A stretch of 64,000 nucleotides of DNA from Burkholderiaceae bacterium (lineage in GTDB: Bacteria; Pseudomonadota; Gammaproteobacteria; Burkholderiales; Burkholderiaceae_D). A program made the translations under genes and the position numbers. The stretch spans positions 1 through 64,000 of the forward strand of contig JAIENA010000219.1 in assembly GCA_019751755.1 (NCBI GenBank), read 5' to 3'. Below, one piece after another: positions 9,401-16,900 of the stretch (position 1 is the stretch's first letter; every line of letters begins with the position of its first letter). The notes beneath the pieces are model-generated. The model saw only the letters and a list, made by a program, of their open reading frames with translations. It was not told the DNA's origin and ran no database searches.

Positions 9401-10281
9401 GCCTGGCCCGACGCGTCGATGCGCGCACTGCCGGTCAACGTCACGCTGTCGCCCAGCACCTGCACCGTGCCGCCCGCGCCCGCCGCGTTGGTCGCGCTCA
9501 CCGTGCCCGACACCGTGCTGTCGCCAGTGGCCTTGAGCACGATATTGCCGCGCGCATCGAACACCGCGCTGTCGGCCCGCGCGATGCCGCTGTGATTGAC
9601 CAGCGCGCCATACAGGTCAATGCTGCCACCCTGCGCCGTCAATTCCCCCAGGTTCAGCGCCTGGTTGCCATCGGCTTTCAAGGTGACGGACAAGCCCGGC
9701 GTGCCGCTGTCGGCCAATTGCACCGACTGTCCCGCCGCCAGCAAAATCCGTCCGCCCGGCGCCGTGATCACGCCACTGTTGGTGACGTCGCCACCGATCA
9801 GGAACACGCTGCCGCCCAGCGGCGTGGTGATGCGCCCCTGGTTATTCAACGCGGCACCGGCACCGCCATTAAACGCCATGCGCCCGGCCAGGAAATCCGC
9901 ATCCGACAAGTTCAGCGTCGAGGCGATCAGCCCCGCCACATCGACTTGCGCATTCGGTCCGAACAGAACGCCGTTCGGGTTGATCAGCACCACGCGGCCA
10001 TTCGATTGCAGCAAGCCGAATAATTGGCTGGGGTCGTTCCCGGTCACGCGGTTCAGCACCACGGATTGCGGATTTTGCTGCAGGAAGCGCAGCAGTTCGC
10101 CGTTGGCCACATTGAACGAGCGCCAGTCGATAATGGTGTTGGGGGCATTCGTGACGGTGTAGACGTTGCCGTTGATGGCAAACGTCGCGCTACCAGCGCG
10201 CACCACCGGATCGACCGGCGCGGCGTACGCCGCCAGCGGCAGCAGGATGGCAACGGCAGGCAGGAAAGCAAAGCGTGGCAT
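2758..10281 (-). CDS. Two-partner-secretion exoprotein (TpsA, filamentous haemagglutinin N-terminal domain) with C-terminal caspase-like (peptidase C14) domain
   Basis: 2507-aa ORF; signal peptide MPRFAFLPAVAILLPLAAYAAP; TPS domain (NTIIDWRSFNVANGELLRFLQQN...NRVTGNDPSQLFGLLQSNGRVVLINPNGVLFGPNAQVDVAGLIASTL); repeated QxIxAxxIxLTGGSGxxNxAxI units; Ala-rich region; C-terminal KVAIVIGINQY...VVYYAGHGYLRE...VMLVSDSCYSGAF. Confidence 0.93.
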   Translation of the reverse strand: MPRFAFLPAVAILLPLAAYAAPVDPVVRAGSATFAINGNVYTVTNAPNTIIDWRSFNVANGELLRFLQQNPQSVVLNRVTGNDPSQLFGLLQSNGRVVLINPNGVLFGPNAQVDVAGLIASTLNLSDADFLAGRMAFNGGAGAALNNQGRITTPLGGSVFLIGGDVTNSGVITAPGGRILLAAGQSVQLADSGTPGLSVTLKADGNQALNLGELTAQGGSIDLYGALVNHSGIARADSAVFDARGNIVLKATGDSTVSGTVSATNAAGAGGTVQVLGDSVTLTGSARIDASGQAGGGTVLVGGDVKGANAAVPNARSASVAAGAQIDASATGHGDGGKVVVWSNDKTDYAGSIFARGGALGGNGGFVETSGKQLSFDQGRVNTLAPKGAAGNWLLDPAVFCFYHTSAAECTGAAAPGATSFNTLGNLLQTTGGTLEATDFITFLPSGGNAAVSDAIPAGLTLNVKAPYIQLGNGSDVNTRAVAIRLDASNAYGTTTQTGVGGVNLTGVIDIGGHLGSTADQTLLATGDINLRHGGTSWTAVHMFAPGGTQTITAGGQILLQAGVGNDASGNPRNTALYSDGTQVINAGKLTLQGGDSAGSPNTYAEVSAMGNQSVTAGEIAVAGGLSGYASIKVPKTGMTQTINATTILLRGGSGAADNYAQLYSEGSQSINATTLDIMAGASGKSNWADISINGGTDATQAIKAATITITSGATGSSNAAGINANGTRATQTFDAGSFTMTGGGGTDNSAGVHAGGSSPTQNLTLSGALTINGGSGATGNWAHLWSSDNASAGLARQNITVGTVRLNGGSGTDAADAMIGGNAVQSVKAASISLTGGTGINGRAGITTEAAQTVSVTGALTLQGGSAASNANANMYAGGDQSISAGGAISLLGGSVGNNNNADISMRPNAGKTQTINAASIVMTGGASGDLNYAGLHAIGAGVTQNITAGSLTLNGGSGGTGKDNWAHLYANDDTVTADTGSASVHQNIKATTISLTGGASNDVLLGGNGVQTITGGSMTVTGGSGNLGTAGVNATNAQTITLDDALTLRAGNSGTDNTARLFTAGNQSITAKKSFTMTAGSGGSNNRVLISSFAAQTVDTGALVLQAGTGTNNFTRLQVFGDNATSQKVSASSIALRGGTGTSNGASISITVNGATQDITTGDLLLSAGSGGNNNNALLTAAGATTPATQRINATAIRLSGGGTADDTNNLTQITNSGVQSIKATSLEMTGGAGRTATASISNSGSGSSQSIELTGQLGLTGGSGSNASAGIFASGTQAISADAVLLTGGTGGASSWAQISRSGTAANNTLAGDQAISANRYVLKGGGGASGTSNFASISISGTGEQKLRVTNGGSMQLEGGAGNGAAASGIAFYCAGCQTSNNAADIWARGGASQVVDFVNGGSLLLKGGTVGSGNYAEIRTDVSTGAKQTITSSGGAANYPAITLTGGSGGYYSAADGSDVGNYAALGAFYQFGDAPAGALKTINAKSVALTAGGSATERGGAYLGVGAGSTVINVTGDLTVTGGAGAFSLKPPTNAAQAYVRDFGTAAGVIAAGNLDLNVGGNLIIQGGGGASGYAGIATTSSSGKLNLAVAGATRMQGNAGLAGIDTGLTMTEDLSGAAKAVVDLSGNDQFSTGTLAISGKYVGIGGIINVTSAAPDATLVGDYGGGGLNAPGWRALGAKPIVAEVFASEGIDVDDNTAINTPNGSWITVLGKNAAAAAGASQNTLTYNALASHGYQWTSAAYNAGNAQDFRFILPDNAPIVEVHADATIAQAACTTNPAQCVTQPIAAATPTSAVAPVVIEVTLTGGVDETPLSASLAQNKADTPPAAVEPAPKVQGPRVALRERETARSEQQKKSTSDLKREARDAAALAKASQDAARKAALAAQKEAAEAKRLAASTAKTEVQAVRATAAVGAAEGDLRAAEADARDARAVLGAASTPALKNQAQLRLATAEAARAGAEAKLADARAKRSELGAQGSEAGARSAQADATVLDARAREAAAEAKLADLAHKEALVRAREAKDPLSRVAAERVADDKRIEATQRAAESDVRKSLADDLRFAAEQGKAQADARQAQAQAAQALAQARRDEVRLQRALARARQEDVLTAGKGGAGRTAQGGKDSAEKLVAAESKRAEASQSAANAKAQAAEGKQRQADNGMAEVARRDATRRDRAVKAFVAGANASMTASQLAQLAALRHEYKGVLFKDALKVLEQNGRAADLPACGGMISNTCMPSFAQARMEWPTARPLVRKPIAASLPQIERKVAIVIGINQYTDPSIPQLDNAVPDADAVARQLEASMGYETRVLRNASRGEIVAALQNVARELDPNDSLVVYYAGHGYLREVPKGPAQGYWIPADGLASNPAKWISNADVSKLLANIPARQVMLVSDSCYSGAFSKEQKVGAAADPSSILARRSVVVMSSGGEEPVADDGAEGHSIFAWSLMQSLKKVGQVESGSRVFDATREQVTAAYPQVPQYGAAVSAGHAAGGDYLFETRTYK
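5300..8950 (-). repeat. Degenerate beta-helix-type repeat region in TpsA coding sequence
   Basis: Many repeats of the form Q-(T/S)-I-x-A-x-x-(I/L)-x-L-x-G-G-S-G-x-x-x-N-x-A-x-(I/L), each about 35-45 aa. Confidence 0.75.
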
Positions 10282-10291
10282 GTCCGGTCCC

Positions 10292-11869
10292 CTAGAACGA
10301 ATAAACGAAGTTCACGTGCGCAAAGGCGTCATGGCGCTCGCGCGCCGCTGGTCCGCCCGCTCCCACCGCGGTCTGCACCAGGCCGACATCGCAGCGCAGC
10401 GCCAACTCCTTGCCCAAACCGTAGCGCAAGCCCGCGCCGACACTGGACAGGCGCTTCGCGGCAGGCGGCGTGCCATCGCTGTTATGCACATGTCCGGTGT
10501 CGTAGAACGCCAGCAGCCGCAGCGTATGGCGGCCCGCCTGGCCGCCCGCCGTGGTCGGCGCGAACAACTCCGGCGTATACAGTTCCAGGCTGGCCGCCAG
10601 CCCCTTGTCGCCAGCCGACGTGCGCTCATCGTAGCCGCGCACGGAAGCGGCGCCGCCGACGCCGAATTGTTCGCTGGGGATCAGCGCATCGCTGCTGACC
10701 TGGCCATTGAGGGTGGCGCGCCACTGCCAATCGCCGGTGGCGACGCCGACAAAGGCGCTGCCGCGCAGCGCCTGCCAGTTGCGCGGGCGCGCGCCATATT
10801 CGGCGGCGCCGCCGTGGCTGCCGCCGGGCAGGTTGCGGTAGTAACCCAGGCTGGCCCCGGCCTGGAAGCGCGCGCCCACGGCCTGCCCCAGGTAAGTGAT
10901 GCTGAGCGGCACGCTGGTGATGGTGCCGCAGCGGTCCAGCGCAATCGTGCCGATGCGGCAGCTGTTATTAAAATCCTTGTAGTCGATGCCGTACACCAGC
11001 TTTTGGCGGTAATCGCCACGGCTCGGCAATGGCTGGTTCAGGCGCATGCCCGCGTACACGCCCTTGCCGCTAAAGAACAGGGGACCGGCGATGGAGGTGG
11101 TGTCGCTCTTGCTGTCCGAGTACGCGGCGATCACGTCCAGCGACAGCCGCTGCTGGTAAAACGGGATGCGGTAGGCCGCCGTCAGGCTGGCGCCCTTGCC
11201 CGGATGCTGCAAGCCCGCCATGGCCTGCAGATTGAGCACATGGTCGCGCTGGAACAGATTGGCGTGCTGGTAACCCAACGCGATCCTGGCGCGGCCCGTG
11301 CTGCTGGCGCCGGCATTGTCCAGCGTGACGGTGGTCTTGCTGACCTTGTCTTCGGCCACGTCGATGCGGGCGTCGATCTGGCCCGGCGCCGCCCCCGGCG
11401 AAAAATTCACCGACAACTGGCGCGCCGGATTGTCATTGGCCAGCAGCACCGCGGCGGCCACCGCATTGGTATTGGGTTTCTCTCCCTCGCGCAGTGGCGG
11501 CAGGCTGGCCCGCACATTGGCTTCGGTATAGGTGCGCTGGCCGGCCACGGCGATTTTCGCCACCGTACCTTCGACCACCCGCAGAATCACGGCCCCGCCC
11601 TGCAATTGCTGCGACGGCGCATACACTTGCACGATCGGATAGCCGGCCTGGGCATACGCTTCCCGGATCGCGGCACTGGCGGCCTGGACCCCGTCCATGC
11701 CTTTGCCGGGACCGGCAAACGGCGCCGCCACCGCCTGCAGGCGGGCGGCGTCGACCAGCGTCGCGCCGTCTATCGTGAAGGTGGAGATATCAAATGCGGG
11801 GGATTGTGCCAGTGCGGACTGGCAGGCGAACACTACCGGCAGCAAGCCGGCCAAGCGGGACATCGTCAT
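10292..11869 (-). CDS. TpsB family outer-membrane transporter (ShlB/FhaC/HecB type)
   Basis: Signal peptide; POTRA-like FTIDGATLVDAARLQAVAAPFAGPGKGMDGVQAASAAIREAYAQAGYPIVQVYAPSQQLQGGAVILRVVEG; C-terminal barrel ending in F (HVNFVYSF); 10 bp upstream of tpsA. Confidence 0.92.
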   Translation of the reverse strand: MTMSRLAGLLPVVFACQSALAQSPAFDISTFTIDGATLVDAARLQAVAAPFAGPGKGMDGVQAASAAIREAYAQAGYPIVQVYAPSQQLQGGAVILRVVEGTVAKIAVAGQRTYTEANVRASLPPLREGEKPNTNAVAAAVLLANDNPARQLSVNFSPGAAPGQIDARIDVAEDKVSKTTVTLDNAGASSTGRARIALGYQHANLFQRDHVLNLQAMAGLQHPGKGASLTAAYRIPFYQQRLSLDVIAAYSDSKSDTTSIAGPLFFSGKGVYAGMRLNQPLPSRGDYRQKLVYGIDYKDFNNSCRIGTIALDRCGTITSVPLSITYLGQAVGARFQAGASLGYYRNLPGGSHGGAAEYGARPRNWQALRGSAFVGVATGDWQWRATLNGQVSSDALIPSEQFGVGGAASVRGYDERTSAGDKGLAASLELYTPELFAPTTAGGQAGRHTLRLLAFYDTGHVHNSDGTPPAAKRLSSVGAGLRYGLGKELALRCDVGLVQTAVGAGGPAARERHDAFAHVNFVYSF

Positions 11870-12144
11870 ACAGCGTCTCCCAGGCTATCGCGAATTCATC
11901 TCAAGCTAACATCGGCGAAATGACAGGTAAATAGAATCTTTCTACATAGAACCACGTTTCATAGTGAACCACGGAAAAATGCTGCCGCGTTTTGTTGTAG
12001 ACATACATCAGTGCCGCGCGCATCAGGATTTGCGACAGCTCAATCCCGGATTACTGCAATCCATCGCAAATTTAACAATCGTCAACGCCGCGCCCCTACA
12101 ATCCGTGCATCCATCACCTGCTCAACCACATGAGGACTATCGTT

Positions 12145-12786
12145 ATGCGCCGCTTCCTGACCCTTGCCGCCCTGACCGCCACCGTTGCCGCCACCGTCAG
12201 TGCGCCGGCCAGCGCCGATGAACAGCAAGTGCGCCCACTGCAACCCTTTACCGCGATCGACAGCCGCGGCCCCCTCAGCATCACGGTGGAAGCGGGTAAA
12301 ACGCAGTCGGTGACGGTCTCGGGCAACACCGAATTCGTCAGCCGCGTGGCGACCGACGTGGTCAATGGCGAACTGAAAATCTACCTGAAGGACAAGGGCC
12401 CGCTGACCTTGAAGGGCGATCCCCGCATCACCATCACCGTGCCATCACTGGCCAAATTCATTGGGGAAGGCGCCGGTGAAACCATCCTCAAAAACATCCA
12501 GGGCGAACGCCTCGACGTCAGCTACCAGGGCGCCGGCAGCTTTACCGCCAGCGGCAAAGTCGCCCTGCTGCGGCTGAAGGCGCAGGGCGTGGGCGAAGTC
12601 AATACCAAGGCGCTGGAAGCGGAGCGCGCCGACGTCAATTTCAATGGCCTGGGCAACGTCAAAGTCACGGCCAAGGGCACATTGAACGCCGTGGTCAATG
12701 GCATGGGCAACCTGAATTACTATGGCAAGCCGCGCACCGTGAACAAGACCGTCAACGGCATCGGCAGCGTCAGCGCCGGCGACTAA
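12145..12786 (+). CDS. DUF2807 / GIN domain-containing secreted protein (head GIN domain)
   Basis: Signal peptide; FTAIDSRGPLSITVEAGKTQSVTVSGN...GELKIYLKDKG...ITITVPSLAKFIGEGAGE..., typical DUF2807 repeat. Confidence 0.85.
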   Translation: MRRFLTLAALTATVAATVSAPASADEQQVRPLQPFTAIDSRGPLSITVEAGKTQSVTVSGNTEFVSRVATDVVNGELKIYLKDKGPLTLKGDPRITITVPSLAKFIGEGAGETILKNIQGERLDVSYQGAGSFTASGKVALLRLKAQGVGEVNTKALEAERADVNFNGLGNVKVTAKGTLNAVVNGMGNLNYYGKPRTVNKTVNGIGSVSAGD

Positions 12787-12911
12787 GGCACAGCGGGCGG
12801 GTTGCGCCTGCTTGTGCGGTTTCACCGCCATCGTCGCACCAGCGTTGGCATTTTTGATGCGTTTCAGCTTATCCTATGCAGATCTGATTTGGTTCAGCGG
12901 GAGCGGATCGC

Positions 12912-14171
12912 ATGCATGGCACCTTCAACGTCCTGGTCGCAGATGACAACGCCGGCAACCGCGCCACCTTGCGCGCGCTGCTGTCACGCCTGCCTGGCTG
13001 CAGCGTGGTGGAAGCGGCGTCCGGCGAAGCGACGTTGCTGGCGACCGTGGAACATGACTGCCATCTGATCCTGCTCGATGTGCACATGCCCGGCATGGAT
13101 GGCTTTGAAACGGCGCGCCACCTGCAAATGACGGGCCGCACCCGCAACATCCCGATTCTCTTCATTACCGCCGTCTATAGGGCAGATGAGTTCACTGCCC
13201 ATGGCTATGCGCCGGGCGCCGTCGATTACCTGGTCAAGCCGGTCGATGACAACCTGCTGCTGAACCGGGTGCGCCAATACCAGCATTTGCATGAGCGCGA
13301 ATTGACCCTGGAGCGCCGCACCAGCGACCTGGAAGCCGCCAACGTGCAGTTGCGCGAAACGCTGGACCGGCTGCACATGGCGCAGGACAAGCTGGTGCAG
13401 TCGGAAAAGCTGGCCGCGCTGGGCGCCATCGTGGCGGCCGTGGCGCACGAATTGAATACGCCGATCGGCAATTGCATGACGGTCGCCTCCACCCTCGACG
13501 ACAAGATCGTCGAATTCGAGCAGGCGCTGTCCGGCGGCAACGGCGTCAAGCGCTCGCAATTGGAGGATTATCTGGCGGTGTCGCGCACCGCGACCCAATT
13601 GATGCTGCGTGGCCTGGGCCGCACGGCCGACCTGGTGGCCAGCTTCAAGCAGGTGGCGGTCGATCACACCAGTTCGCACCGGCGCCAGTTCGATTTGCGG
13701 CAAAACATCGACAGCGTGGTGGCGCTGATGTACACCAGCCTGCGCAAGACGCCCTACCGCATCACCGTGGCCATCCCCGAGGGCATCACCATGGAAAGCT
13801 ACCCAGGCCCGATCGACCAGATCATTTCCAATCTGATCAACAACTCCGTGGTGCACGGTTTTGCCGGCCGCGACCATGGTGAAATCCTGCTGCGGGCGGA
13901 AACCGACGGCGACCATGTGCGCCTGATCTACAGCGACGATGGCTGCGGCATGAGCGACGAGGTGCGCCAGCACGTGTTCGATCCCTTCTTCACCACGCAA
14001 CTGGGCAAAGGCAGCAGCGGGCTCGGTATGAATATTTGCTACAACCTCGTCACGGGCCTGCTGGGCGGCAGCATCGAAGCGAGCGACTGCCCGAATGGCG
14101 GCTGCGTGTTCACGATCGTGCTGCCCAAGAAGGCGCCGGCCACGCAGGCGGCGCGCATGGTGCAGGGATAA
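12912..14171 (+). CDS. Hybrid two-component protein: N-terminal receiver domain plus C-terminal histidine kinase
   Basis: VLVADDNAGNRATLRALL...LILLDVHMPGMDGFE...LVKPVDD receiver; H-box AAVAHELNTPIGN; N-box QIISNLINNSVVHGF; G boxes DDGCGM, GSSGLGMNI. Confidence 0.92.
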   Translation: MHGTFNVLVADDNAGNRATLRALLSRLPGCSVVEAASGEATLLATVEHDCHLILLDVHMPGMDGFETARHLQMTGRTRNIPILFITAVYRADEFTAHGYAPGAVDYLVKPVDDNLLLNRVRQYQHLHERELTLERRTSDLEAANVQLRETLDRLHMAQDKLVQSEKLAALGAIVAAVAHELNTPIGNCMTVASTLDDKIVEFEQALSGGNGVKRSQLEDYLAVSRTATQLMLRGLGRTADLVASFKQVAVDHTSSHRRQFDLRQNIDSVVALMYTSLRKTPYRITVAIPEGITMESYPGPIDQIISNLINNSVVHGFAGRDHGEILLRAETDGDHVRLIYSDDGCGMSDEVRQHVFDPFFTTQLGKGSSGLGMNICYNLVTGLLGGSIEASDCPNGGCVFTIVLPKKAPATQAARMVQG

Positions 14172-14199
14172 CGGCGCAGGGCGCGCCTGCCACCATGTT

Positions 14200-15657
14200 T
14201 CAGCCACGCGCCCCGCTGCGCCGCCGCAGCCGCATCGACAGGCCCACCGGCGACATGACGAACGCCATCAATTCTTCTGCTTCCCGCCCATCCGGCGTCT
14301 GCACCGCCTCGATCTCGAAACTGGCCAGCAGCATCGCCATGGCCACCTTCATTTCCAGCAACGCCAGGTAACGCCCCGGGCAGATGCGCGGGCCGGCGCC
14401 AAACGGCATCGAGACCTTGCGGTCAATCGCGCCTGGCCCGTCCTGCAGCCAGCGCTGCGGATCGAATTGCGCCGGCTGCGGGACGTGGCTGTCGGCCATG
14501 CTGTGATGGCGCATCACGCACCACACCAGCGTGTGCGCCGGCACATGGATCCCGGCCACCGTCGTGTCGTGCATGGCTTCCATCGGCAGGAACGGCGCCA
14601 CCGGCTTGATGCGCATGGACTCCTGGATGCAGGCATTCAGGTACGGCAACCGGTCCATCTGCTCCATCGTAAAAGCCGCCGGGTCGGGCGCATATTGCCG
14701 CACTTCGTCGCACGCTTGGGCCAGCACGGCCGGGTTGCGCTGCAACTGGTACAGCAGCCAGGCGATGGAATTGGCGGTGGTGTCTTCACCGGCCAGCAGC
14801 ATGGTCATCACATTGCCGACCACGGCCTGGTCATCGAGGCCGCTGCCGGGCTGCGCGGCGGCCACCAACATGGCTTCGAGCAAGTTGGCCGGATGCGCGG
14901 CATGCCCGGGATCTTGCGCCATGCGCACGCGCGCCTGGCCGATCAAGTCACCGATGGCCTGTTTCACGGTCGCCACCGAATGCTCCAGGCGGCGGTCCTG
15001 CGGCAGCTTGAACACGCGCCAGTAGGCGAAAAACGCCAGCGTGCGGCGCGCAATGGCGGGCAGGATCACGTCCAGGTGGCGCTGGATGACGTCCTCGCCG
15101 CCATGAATGGTATCGACATCGGTGCCAAACGCCAGACCGGCAATGATATCGACCGTGTAGCGCTTCAAGTCATCCGACAGGTCGATGGCGCGCCCCGCGC
15201 GCGCGGCGCCATCCCAGCGCTGTTGCAGCCGCAAGGCGACTTTGACCAACGACGGGAAATAGGCCTTGATCCCCTGGGGCGAAAACGCGTGCATGACCAT
15301 GCGGCGCTGGTTGCGCCAGTCCTGCCCTTCGGCATCGAACAGGCCCGGCACGCCGCCCATTTCACGCATGATGCGTTCGGACATGGCAGGACGGCGGAAC
15401 GTATCGGGACGCTGCTTGAGCACTTGCGCCACCGCCGCATGGTCGGCCACCACCAGCGCCTGTTCCGGCCCCAGATACATCTGGAAAAAATCGCCGTACC
15501 GGCGGCACCAGGCCTCCACATCCTGATGCAGGCGCAGCGGCCGGATTTGCAGCATGTTGCCGACCAGCGGCCAGCGGCGCGGGCCGGGCAGCGACTCGAT
15601 GGTGCGCAGGGGGGACGGCAAGGTTGGCAGCGGCAGGGCTGCGGGCGGGCTGTCCAT
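14200..15657 (-). CDS. Cytochrome P450
   Basis: Heme-ligand motif FGAGPRICPGRYLALLEMKV; I-helix AGEDTTANSIAW; ExxR-type ESMRIKP. Confidence 0.95.
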   Translation of the reverse strand: MDSPPAALPLPTLPSPLRTIESLPGPRRWPLVGNMLQIRPLRLHQDVEAWCRRYGDFFQMYLGPEQALVVADHAAVAQVLKQRPDTFRRPAMSERIMREMGGVPGLFDAEGQDWRNQRRMVMHAFSPQGIKAYFPSLVKVALRLQQRWDGAARAGRAIDLSDDLKRYTVDIIAGLAFGTDVDTIHGGEDVIQRHLDVILPAIARRTLAFFAYWRVFKLPQDRRLEHSVATVKQAIGDLIGQARVRMAQDPGHAAHPANLLEAMLVAAAQPGSGLDDQAVVGNVMTMLLAGEDTTANSIAWLLYQLQRNPAVLAQACDEVRQYAPDPAAFTMEQMDRLPYLNACIQESMRIKPVAPFLPMEAMHDTTVAGIHVPAHTLVWCVMRHHSMADSHVPQPAQFDPQRWLQDGPGAIDRKVSMPFGAGPRICPGRYLALLEMKVAMAMLLASFEIEAVQTPDGREAEELMAFVMSPVGLSMRLRRRSGARG

Positions 15658-15757
15658 ATATGATCATTGTTAAATAGTTATTTCTTAATGATAACTCGGG
15701 GCGGCAAGTCGTGCATGCCGGACGCGCCAAAATTGGGCGGCGGCGTAGCATCCGCGT

Positions 15758-16810
15758 ATGAACTGCGGATACCCCACAACATGGGAACGCGCTGCGCGGA
15801 TCACGCTGGCGGCGGCATGGCTCTTGTGCTGTAGCAGTGCGGCACAGCAAGCGCCGGTGCCCCCGGTGCCATCGGTGCCCTCAGTGACGCTGGCGTTTAC
15901 ACGCGATCCTGTCGACAAGTCCTACCGCAAGATGGTGCGGGGCATGGAACGTCATGCCCGCGACATCGCGCTGGCGCCCCACTCCACCCTGCGTTTCCGC
16001 TTGCTGCCACGGCTGCCGACGGTCCGGCTCGACGGTGTGACCTTGCACGTGGTGGGCGAGAGCCTCACTGTGCCGGTCGCGGTGGCACCCGACCACAGCT
16101 TCACGCTGGAGCGCAATGAGCAGGCACTGCGCGAAGATGCCGCGCTGGTGGCCAACCGCAAGAGCAGCAGCATGACGTGGCGCGCGCAAGTGACCAGTCC
16201 CGGTGTGCCGGACGGTATGCGGCGGCTGGGCGATTTGCGGCTGGAATGCCTAGTGGGCGTGGAGGCAGGACTGGTGTCGAACAATGCGCGGCTGTTTGCC
16301 TGGTTGTCGGATGTACTGGCCGGACCGGACCAGGTCTGCGCAGCGCCGGATGGCCATTACCTGCAATTTGCCGAACGCCCGCTGTTCGGCGTCACCTTGC
16401 GCGCCGGCGAGCGGGTCGCCGTGCTGCCGTTCCGGGCACTGTATGCGGGCGGCACGCAAACGCCGGACACGTTACCGTTCTGCGATTGCCAGGTGTTATT
16501 GGATCGCAGCTATTACGCGCCGCTGTGGGACCGCAACTGGCCCGATGACACGCTGCTGGAATTTGACTATATGGATGCGGCGCCGAGCGGGCCGCTGGAG
16601 GGGCCGATTGACCGCGCGGCGGCGTTGCGGCAACTGGGGGCGCCATTGACAGCCATCACCTTCGACAGCGGGTATGACGTGTGGCAGTACCAATATCGGC
16701 CGGCGCGGCGGGTACCGGCGCTGGCGGATGGGACGCCGCAGATGGCGGAGCTGGTGCTGTTGTTTGACCGTTCAGGCCGCACGTTGAAGGCGCGGCGGCG
16801 CGAGCCGTGA
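15758..16810 (+). CDS. Hypothetical secreted protein with short Pro/Val repeat after the signal peptide
   Basis: 350-aa ORF, hydrophobic N-terminus, PVPPVPSVPSV; no family recognised. Confidence 0.6.
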   Translation: MNCGYPTTWERAARITLAAAWLLCCSSAAQQAPVPPVPSVPSVTLAFTRDPVDKSYRKMVRGMERHARDIALAPHSTLRFRLLPRLPTVRLDGVTLHVVGESLTVPVAVAPDHSFTLERNEQALREDAALVANRKSSSMTWRAQVTSPGVPDGMRRLGDLRLECLVGVEAGLVSNNARLFAWLSDVLAGPDQVCAAPDGHYLQFAERPLFGVTLRAGERVAVLPFRALYAGGTQTPDTLPFCDCQVLLDRSYYAPLWDRNWPDDTLLEFDYMDAAPSGPLEGPIDRAAALRQLGAPLTAITFDSGYDVWQYQYRPARRVPALADGTPQMAELVLLFDRSGRTLKARRREP

Positions 16811-16812
16811 TG

Positions 16813-16840
16813 GCGGCTTTCGCTGCGCGAAAACCGCCCT
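16813..16840. repeat. Intergenic stem-loop (REP-like or weak terminator)
   Basis: ggcggctttcgc-tgc-gcgaaaaccgcc, imperfect inverted repeat without a clear U-tract. Confidence 0.4.
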
Positions 16841-16900
16841 ACGGAATCAGGCCGCGTATCCGATTCACCATGCCGCCGAGCAGACCCGCGGCGTGACGAT

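Noticed and set aside
7804-10023. 739-aa plus-strand ORF
   Set aside because: Antisense shadow of the TpsA coding region; low-complexity composition
10166-11923. 585-aa plus-strand ORF
   Set aside because: Antisense to tpsB; no recognisable domains
14095-15663. 522-aa plus-strand ORF
   Set aside because: Antisense to the cytochrome P450
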